Source of the DNA: Baffinella frigidus
Taxonomy: Eukaryota > Cryptophyceae > Cryptomonadales > Baffinellaceae
DNA length: 10,993 nt
Reading direction: 5' to 3'
NCBI GenBank assembly: GCA_026770585.1
Contig: MU646950.1
Coordinates: forward strand, 49,453 to 60,445
Below, piece after piece: positions 6,738-10,993 of the stretch; position 1 is the first letter of the stretch; each line of letters opens with the position of its first letter. Below the pieces are notes generated by a model. It saw nothing but the letters and a program-made list of their open reading frames with translations. It did not search any database and had not been told where the DNA came from. The position numbers and the translations under genes were made by a program.

Positions 6738-6815
6738 GAGCACTCAAGGGGCTACAGCCCGTACGTCCCGACTGCCTCTTCCGAGAGTCACGCACCGCCC
6801 GTCGGTGGAACCTAC
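6738..6815 (+). CDS. Conserved exon-like peptide, copy 2
   Basis: The frame is open from a stop at 6735-6737 and reads EHSRGYSP, then YVPTASSESHAPPVGGTY, ending at a possible donor GTAGCT. An acceptor ggctacag could start it at 6759. 6324-6371 looks like an upstream relative (ECRVNPLPGDYGP, then a stop where copy 2 has Tyr). Confidence 0.5.
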
Positions 6816-6819
6816 GTAG

Positions 6820-6870
6820 CTAAACCCGAAACCCTACACCCTACGCCCTTATGCTAAACCCTAAACCCGA
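6820..6870 (-). repeat. Short telomere-like run
   Basis: Degenerate CCCTAAA/CCCGAAA units directly after the candidate donor of copy 2. Confidence 0.85.
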
Positions 6871-6875
6871 AGTGG

Positions 6876-6975
6876 ATCAAATCGAAGATGGAGCTTTAGC
6901 CATTTCCTGCGGCAGAGGATGCGATTGCGAACCGTCTGCCGAATGAAATGGCTCAAGTTACAATCTCGATTTGTT
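6876..6975. mobile_element. Short hairpin element, copy 2
   Basis: Related to 6631-6727: ATCAAATCGA at the left end, TCGATTTGTT at the right, and inner GCCATTTCCTGCGGCAGA pairing with 6935-6952. It lies between exon-like copies 2 and 3. Confidence 0.72.
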
Positions 6976-6984
6976 CACTTAGAA

Positions 6985-7011
6985 CACGGGTCTCCCGTTT
7001 GGGGAACCTAC
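6985..7011 (+). pseudogene. Conserved exon-like peptide, copy 3 (truncated)
   Basis: Nine codons, HGSPVWGTY, align with HAPPVGGTY of copy 2. They are followed by the same GTAGCTAAACCC and a telomere-like array. The 5' half is missing. Confidence 0.45.
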
Positions 7012-7014
7012 GTA

Positions 7015-7247
7015 GCTAAACCCTAAGCCCTAAACCCTAAACCCTAACCCGAAACCCGAAATCCGAAATCCGACACCCCAAACCCTAAACCCTAAGCCCT
7101 GAACCCTAAACCCTGAACCCTAAACCCTAAACCCTAAGCCCTGAACCCTAAACCCTAAATCCTAAACCCTAAACCCTAAACCCTAAACCCTAAACCCTAA
7201 ACCCTAAACCCCAAACCCTAAACCCTAAACCCTAAACCCTAAACCCT
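7015..7247 (-). repeat. C-rich telomere-like array
   Basis: About 33 units, mostly CCCTAAA with CCCTGAA and CCCGAAA variants. The last third is nearly pure. It is followed by ctgag and a GC-rich hairpin (GCTCTGACGCG/CGCGTCAGAGC, 7262-7293). Confidence 0.95.
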
Positions 7248-7261
7248 GAGATCCCCTTGCC

Positions 7262-7293
7262 GCTCTGACGCGCGGCGCGCCTCGCGTCAGAGC
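7262..7293. repeat. Perfect 11-bp stem hairpin
   Basis: GCTCTGACGCG and CGCGTCAGAGC pair perfectly around a 10-nt GC loop, just past the telomere-like array. The function is unknown. It has no T run after it, so terminator is not claimed. Confidence 0.8.
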
Positions 7294-7398
7294 CTCACAA
7301 CCCTGGACAGAGGGACCTCAGCTTGTGAGGCAAGCTCGTGAGGCCGCCCCGTGCGAGGTACCCCTTTCCACTCCAGGCCCTTGGGTGGGGTATTCCAT

Positions 7399-7489
7399 GC
7401 TCGTTCTTGGAGCCGTTTGCTCGTTCTTGGAGCCGTTTTGTGCTAAAAATGACTTTTGAGAAAGTTTTCCCGTCAAAAATGACTTTTGA
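7399..7489 (+). repeat. Tandem short duplications
   Basis: A perfect 20-bp tandem pair GCTCGTTCTTGGAGCCGTTT (7399-7418, 7419-7438) is followed by AAAAATGACTTTTGA at 7445-7459 and 7475-7489. Confidence 0.92.
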
Positions 7490-7529
7490 ATACCCCCCCT
7501 ACAGCCCTGCGTGGATGGCACGGTGGCCC

Positions 7530-7651
7530 TACAGGGGTACCTCGCTCATAAGAAAACGCCCCCCCCCCCAGGACTGACATAGGGCACTAGACAGAGGCCT
7601 ACTGTAGGGTCCTAGGGGGTGGCGCTTTCGTATGAGCAAGGTACCCCTGTA
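7530..7651. mobile_element. MITE, intact, TA duplication
   Basis: 118 bp between TA dinucleotides (7530-7531, 7650-7651). The left end CAGGGGTACCTCGCTCATAA is inverted at the right end as TATGAGCAAGGTACCCCTG. The centre contains CTGTAGGGTCCTAGGGGG. It has no coding capacity. The TA duplication suggests mobilisation by a Tc1/mariner-type transposase supplied elsewhere. Confidence 0.85.
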
Positions 7652-7910
7652 TCTGGCGTGAGCCGGCATCTTGTTGTAAGGGTGGACGCCCTAATTCCGG
7701 TGTTTCTTTCCACCAACCCTCACAACTTGGGCAAATCGAAAAAGTCAAAAACACCAAATCCCCTTGGAGACCGTCGGAATCCGACTGCCTTCGAGGGGAT
7801 TTTTGGAGCCATTTTCCCCGATTTGCCCAGACTGTGAAGGTTGGTGGCTTATTCCGGCTTTCCGGATCACCCCGCCGTATTGCGTACTGTAGCACCCTGC
7901 GGAATGCCGT
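7652..7910. repeat. Nested inverted repeat (7710-7847) in a dispersed repeat
   Basis: Arms 7710-7738 and 7819-7847 (CCACCAACCCTCACAAC..GGGCAAATCG) pair over 29 bp with a few mismatches. An inner AAATCCCCT/AGGGGATTT pair is present. Flanks GTAAGGGTGGACGCCC (about 7677) and GTAGCACCCTGCGGAATGCC (about 7890) recur at 9711-9777, the first in inverse orientation. Confidence 0.7.
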
Positions 7911-8158
7911 GTCCTCAAAAGCGTATGTTCCCTCTGTGCATGCAGGTTTACTGGGAGGATGCGTCAACAGCGTGCCACCTCGACCTCAAGAACGGCACGT
8001 GCATGTAAAGCGTCAAGAACGGCGCGTAAAAAAAATATGAGGCGCGCCGCACGTGTGCGTCACGTGGCGGCCCCCCTTCAGTGCGGGAGTGGCTCGTGAC
8101 CTGTTTGTTATCAGTAAAGCCCCCGCCTGGCACCAGCATACGGACGACGCCACCCCCC

Positions 8159-8287
8159 TACAGGGTTAAGAGGTACCTCGCTCGTATGAAACTTCCCCCC
8201 CCCATAGGACCACCATAGGGCCTTAGGCATAGTCCTACTGTAGGGTCCTAAGGGGGGGCGGTTTCTTATGAGCGAGGTACCCCTGTA
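8159..8287. mobile_element. MITE, intact, TA duplication
   Basis: Same family as 7530-7651. TA occurs at 8159-8160 and 8286-8287. The left end carries a short insertion (CAGGGTTAAGAGGTACC). The right end is GAGCGAGGTACCCCTG. A degenerate left end (CAGGGTTACCTAGCG) follows immediately. Confidence 0.82.
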
Positions 8288-8334
8288 CAGGGTTACCTAG
8301 CGGCCTACTGTACATGTATGCTCCTGCGGTGTGG

Positions 8335-8458
8335 TACAGGGGCAACTCGCTCATAAGAAACTGCCTCCCCCTAGCTAGGACCCTACAGTATGGCTATGCC
8401 TAGGGCCCTATGGTGGTCCTACGGGGCGGGGCGTTTTCTCATGAGCGAGGTACCCCTG
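8335..8458. mobile_element. MITE, near intact
   Basis: Same family, with the interior in the opposite arrangement (GGACCCTACAGTA first). TA precedes it at 8335-8336, but TC follows the right end CCCCTG, so the duplication is lost or mutated on that side. Confidence 0.8.
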
Positions 8459-8511
8459 TCGACCTTACTCTGATTCGTTCGTGTGATTCGTTCTTGTGTT
8501 TCACTTGACGT

Positions 8512-8680
8512 GTACAGGGTCCCCTCGCTTATCAGGAGCCGCACCCCCCTGGGACCCTACAGGGGTACCTCGCTCATAAGAAAGCACCCCCCCCCCCTAG
8601 GACCACGGTAGGGCCCTAGGCATCGGCATACTGTAGGGTCTTAGGGGGTGGCGCTTTCGTATGAGAGAGGTACCCCTGTA
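8512..8680. mobile_element. MITE inserted beside a half copy
   Basis: 8513-8557 is a left half (CAGGGTCCCCTCGCTTATC..GGACC). A complete element follows at 8560-8678, flanked by TA at 8558-8559 and 8679-8680. The intact copy appears to have inserted into, and so split, an older member at a TA inside its centre. Confidence 0.8.
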
Positions 8681-8795
8681 GTGGCAGTTTCTTGGGTAGG
8701 AATTGCGCTGGAGCAGTTCCCAGACCCTTTCCCAACCTCGCCTCAATTCCGCCCCGCGCATTTCTCTTTCAAATAAAGTCAATACGCGCTGTCGC

Positions 8796-9094
8796 CGTGT
8801 GGCGGGTCCGAGATGCTGAACCCGCAGGGCGAAAAGTGGTTTCGCTCAGCTAGACTGTGTCGAGCCCTACACCCTAAACCGTTTTTATTTAATTAGGAGG
8901 CGGCCTAAGCCCTAAACCCTAGAACCGGCCTGAACCCTAAACGCTAGAACCGCCGTATCGCGGGTCCGAGACGCTGAGCCCGCAGGGCAAAAAATGGCTT
9001 CGCTCAGCTGGACTATGTCGAACCCTCAACCCTAAGCCCTAAACTCTAAAACCCAGAACCGCCGTATCGCGGGTCCGAGACGCTGAACCCGAAT
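8796..9094 (-). repeat. Three-copy 3' segment separated by telomere-like runs
   Basis: Copies at about 8801-8865, 8958-9025 and 9064-9094 share CGGGTCCGAGACGCTGA.CCCG. The first two also share GCAGGGC.AAAA.TGG.TTCGCTCAGCT. Degenerate CCCTAAA runs lie between them. On the minus strand all three keep the frame FS(V/I)SDP, which is the end of the exon-like segment at 9046-9138. Confidence 0.8.
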
Positions 9095-9138
9095 GCTGCA
9101 AAGTCCTCCGCGTATCGCTCGATCAACGCCTGCTTCGT
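9046..9138 (-). pseudogene. Terminal exon-like fragment, possibly sulfotransferase C-terminus
   Basis: After ctgaagcag the minus strand reads TKQALIERYAEDFAAFGF, then SVSDPRYGGSGF and a stop (31 codons). RYAEDFAAFGF resembles the C-terminal helix of algal and animal carbohydrate sulfotransferase-like proteins (compare YAEDF..FGY). This is recognition by eye on a short peptide. A C-rich telomere-like array lies about 10 nt before the acceptor, as for the TPR exons. Upstream exons were not found, so it may be a relic. Confidence 0.4.
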
Positions 9139-9147
9139 CTGCTTCAG

Positions 9148-9395
9148 AGTTTAGGGGTTAGGGTTTGCGGTTTGGGGTTTGGGGTTTGGGGTTTGGGGTT
9201 TGGGGTTTGGGGTTTACGTTTTAGGGTTTAGGGAGTGGGGGTTGGGGGTTGGGTTTTGGGGTGTATGGTACAGGGTTTAGGGTTTAGGGTTAAGGGTTGA
9301 GGGTTGAGGGTTTGGGGTTTAGGTTTTAGGGTTTGGGGTTTAGGGTTCAGGGTTCAGGGTTCAGGGTTCAGGGTTCAGGGTTCAGGATTGAGGGT
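9148..9395 (+). repeat. Interstitial telomere-like array with variant blocks
   Basis: TTTAGGG array containing homogenised runs: TTTGGGG about seven times (9170-9215) and TTCAGGG about seven times (9343-9386). On the minus strand it precedes the exon-like fragment 9138-9046. Confidence 0.95.
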
Positions 9396-9462
9396 CTTCA
9401 GAACGAGACACGTCCGGTTAGGATTTGAAGGGTCGGGGAAAGATGTCACCTCGGAACATAAG

Positions 9463-9569
9463 TGAATCAGTTCCCTTTCAACAAGAGGTCGAATAAGAGA
9501 AATTAATCATGGCATAGTAAATTTAATTAGGCCTCCTAAGTCAAAAATGCTCATTGGGGAACTGATTCA
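9463..9569. repeat. Inverted repeat element
   Basis: Perfect 13-bp ends TGAATCAGTTCCC (9463-9475) and GGGAACTGATTCA (9557-9569) flank an AT-rich interior with ATTAAT and AATTTAATTAGGCC. It is probably a small non-coding element. No target duplication is evident. Confidence 0.65.
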
Positions 9570-9832
9570 GTTATCTTCTGCGATGTGCTTCTAGCTCTTG
9601 GGCCCCCCACTCGGGGAACCACACAAGGCTGCCCTTGGCCTTTTATTGAAAGTTGGTTTTAAGGCCGCGTCCAGGATTTATACAGAAGGTTGCAAATTCC
9701 TTTGCATATGGTAGCACCCTACGGAATGCCAGAATTAGGTTCACGCCGGAACTTGGGCGTCCACCCTTACCACGCCAGATTGTTCGAGGGGGTTCGGCTC
9801 TTTCCGAGCGTCCTATTTGACGCCGAACTGTC

Positions 9833-10110
9833 CCAAAAGTCATCAATTTCCCCCTATTCCTGAAGGAGAATTGACTTTTGGCAACCCCTTCCAGGAATCT
9901 GGCGTGGTACCTCAGGAGTAATTGACTTTAGAATGTTCCCTGTAGTGTTCTGAGTGGCCACTTAGCAGCCACTGGGGGCTTCACGGATACAGTCCATCTA
10001 AACTATTTGTACTAAAATCTTATCCATTTGCCCTAGATTCTAACCGCGTTTCCCCCGGATATCCGGGGGGAAAGGAACTCAGCCGCTGCTAAGTGGCGGT
10101 CGAACACAGA
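9833..10110. repeat. Hairpins and palindrome without genes
   Basis: 9833-9882 is a hairpin with CCAAAAGTCA/TGACTTTTGG ends. 9945-9969 pairs with 10085-10107 (GTGTTC and GCCACTTAGCAGC). Inside lies the perfect 18-bp palindrome CCCCCGGATATCCGGGGG (10052-10069). Confidence 0.7.
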
Positions 10111-10857
10111 GGGGCAGGCGAAGCGATCCTCAACAATAACAAAGACCCCCTCGTGAACGCCCCCGAAGCCAACTGTCCGAGGTGACTGCCTTGCGTTGTA
10201 CCGTGTGCCCCTGTAATACCGAGTAACCCCAGTAACCTTGGCACCCCAGGACCTTCCAGTGGGTTCTGAGTGGTACCTCAGGAGCCATGGTGCGTGTTTC
10301 CGCGTCTGGCACCTTTCGATTCTTCGCGCTGTTCTCCCGCGGAAATCTGCACAGAGAGACCACGCCAGGTCATTGGTGGGAATTTCAGAACGCGACGTTT
10401 CATTTCGTGGTACTAAATGAGTGTGCGTTGCCTGGGGAGTCTCAACTCCTCGTCCTTTCAACGCCAAATTTGTGAGTCCAAATTACGCACAGAGAGAAGA
10501 GATAGATTGGTAAGTCATTGCCAAACAACCAGCACCAGCGCCGCACATGCCCTACGCAGTGTGCTGCTTACTGTATCCCGTCTTGGCCGCTCTTACGAGC
10601 TGTTTCCAGAGAGAAGAGACGTCATTCAACTTATGACGTTGGACCATAAGCTTAAAGCGTCCAAAGAGGGATCGAACTAATTTGTCAGTGGACCTAAACG
10701 ACCTGACCATGCGAAATACTAAAGGCACGCCACGCCAGGCCACAGACCAGAATTTAAGGTTGAGGCCCTCTTTGCTTTACAAGTATTTCCTGGTGCAAAT
10801 GCAGCATTGGTGCGCCCAGGAATGGCTCCAATTGCTGGCATTTGGCGTGTTTGCTAG
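10111..10857. other. Unassigned sequence
   Basis: No recognisable exon, RNA or element. Short repeats occur: TGGTACCTCAGGAG at 9905 and 10271, ACAGAGAGAAGAGA-like motifs at 10490 and 10607, and the 10613-10668 segment related to 5637-5690. Frames of 60-140 codons on both strands overlap one another and lack family motifs. Confidence 0.5.
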
Positions 10858-10909
10858 GAAAGAATCCGGGTCCCTAAAGCTGTGAAAGAATCCGGATCCC
10901 TGAAGCTTT
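10858..10909 (+). repeat. 26-bp tandem duplication
   Basis: GAAAGAATCCGGGTCCCTAA and the rest of the unit (10858-10883) are repeated at 10884-10909 with three differences. Confidence 0.9.
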
Positions 10910-10993
10910 GGTCTCACCCCTTGTGTTGGAAGTGGTCGAGGAGATCCGTGCTTCCAATCCACTCGAGCACTGCTCGCAGATCTCTGTGGAACC
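10876..10993 (+). CDS. Open frame running off the right edge (uncertain)
   Basis: The plus strand is open to the end and reads VLEVVEEIRASNPLEHCS, then QISVE. This is amphipathic and protein-like but of unknown family. The minus strand here is equally plausible (VLEWIGSTDLLDHFQHKG before a GTGAGA donor). Codon third-position GC does not separate the two. It may be an exon of a gene beyond the window. Confidence 0.25.

Noticed and set aside
8771-8776. AATAAA as a polyadenylation signal
   Set aside because: A single hexamer without an identified upstream plus-strand gene, and many algae do not use AATAAA.
248-10373. Motif AGACCACGCCAGGT at about 248 (minus), 3006 and 10359 (plus)
   Set aside because: Recurrent and reminiscent of a tiny AG|...CAG|GT exon, but 10 nt long with no shared flanks. 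It may simply be a repeat end.
10033-10467. 144-codon minus-strand frame
   Set aside because: It covers inverted repeats and the palindrome, shows no domain, and other frames on both strands are also open there.
1-10993. tRNA, rRNA, CRISPR arrays, bacterial operons
   Set aside because: None of the expected conserved stems, boxes or regular spacer arrays was seen. The tandem repeats are telomere-like or satellite.

Overview
This is eukaryotic nuclear DNA, most likely from a GC-rich, intron-rich unicellular alga or related protist. It has GT-AG splice signals, exons of 46-120 bp, and many arrays of the plant/algal-type telomere motif TTTAGGG and its variants. Dinoflagellates and green algae both use this motif, so the lineage cannot be fixed. 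No long reading frame encodes a recognisable protein. The coding content is in short exons buried in repeats.

Main result: the minus strand of about 359-4984 carries a split gene for a tetratricopeptide-repeat (TPR) protein. Its exons, in transcript order, are 4984-4914, 4517-4465, 4277-4209, 3929-3867, 3358-3239, 2112-2062, 1299-1207 and 404-359. From 4277 onwards every junction has GT..AG and matching phase, and conceptual splicing restores the 34-residue TPR period across five introns. The junction between the first two exons does not resolve in phase. No start codon, stop codon or promoter was found.

The introns are made of repeats: telomere-like arrays, long hairpin (MITE-like) elements, a 21-bp satellite, and partial copies of neighbouring exon ends. 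Two telomere-like arrays stop 3-8 bp from a 3' splice site and seem to supply its pyrimidine tract. The same arrangement appears at a minus-strand terminal exon near 9138 and at a plus-strand exon-like segment at 6547.

Layout: 1-512 last TPR exon seen, and a short telomere-like run; 513-842 AT-rich spacer; 843-1260 satellite with exon-end copies; 1353-3199 five long hairpins, a telomere-like array and exons; 3366-3554 array; 3843-4984 TPR exons with a CT microsatellite; 4971-6375 mosaic of dispersed repeats, MITE pieces and an AT-rich two-copy coding-like insert; 6380-7247 C-rich telomere-like arrays around three copies of a conserved plus-strand peptide and two hairpins; 7250-8680 a cluster of MITEs with TA target duplications; 8796-9395 three-copy 3' exon segment between arrays of opposite orientation; 9396-10857 inverted repeats without recognised genes; 10858-10993 tandem duplication and an open frame running off the edge.
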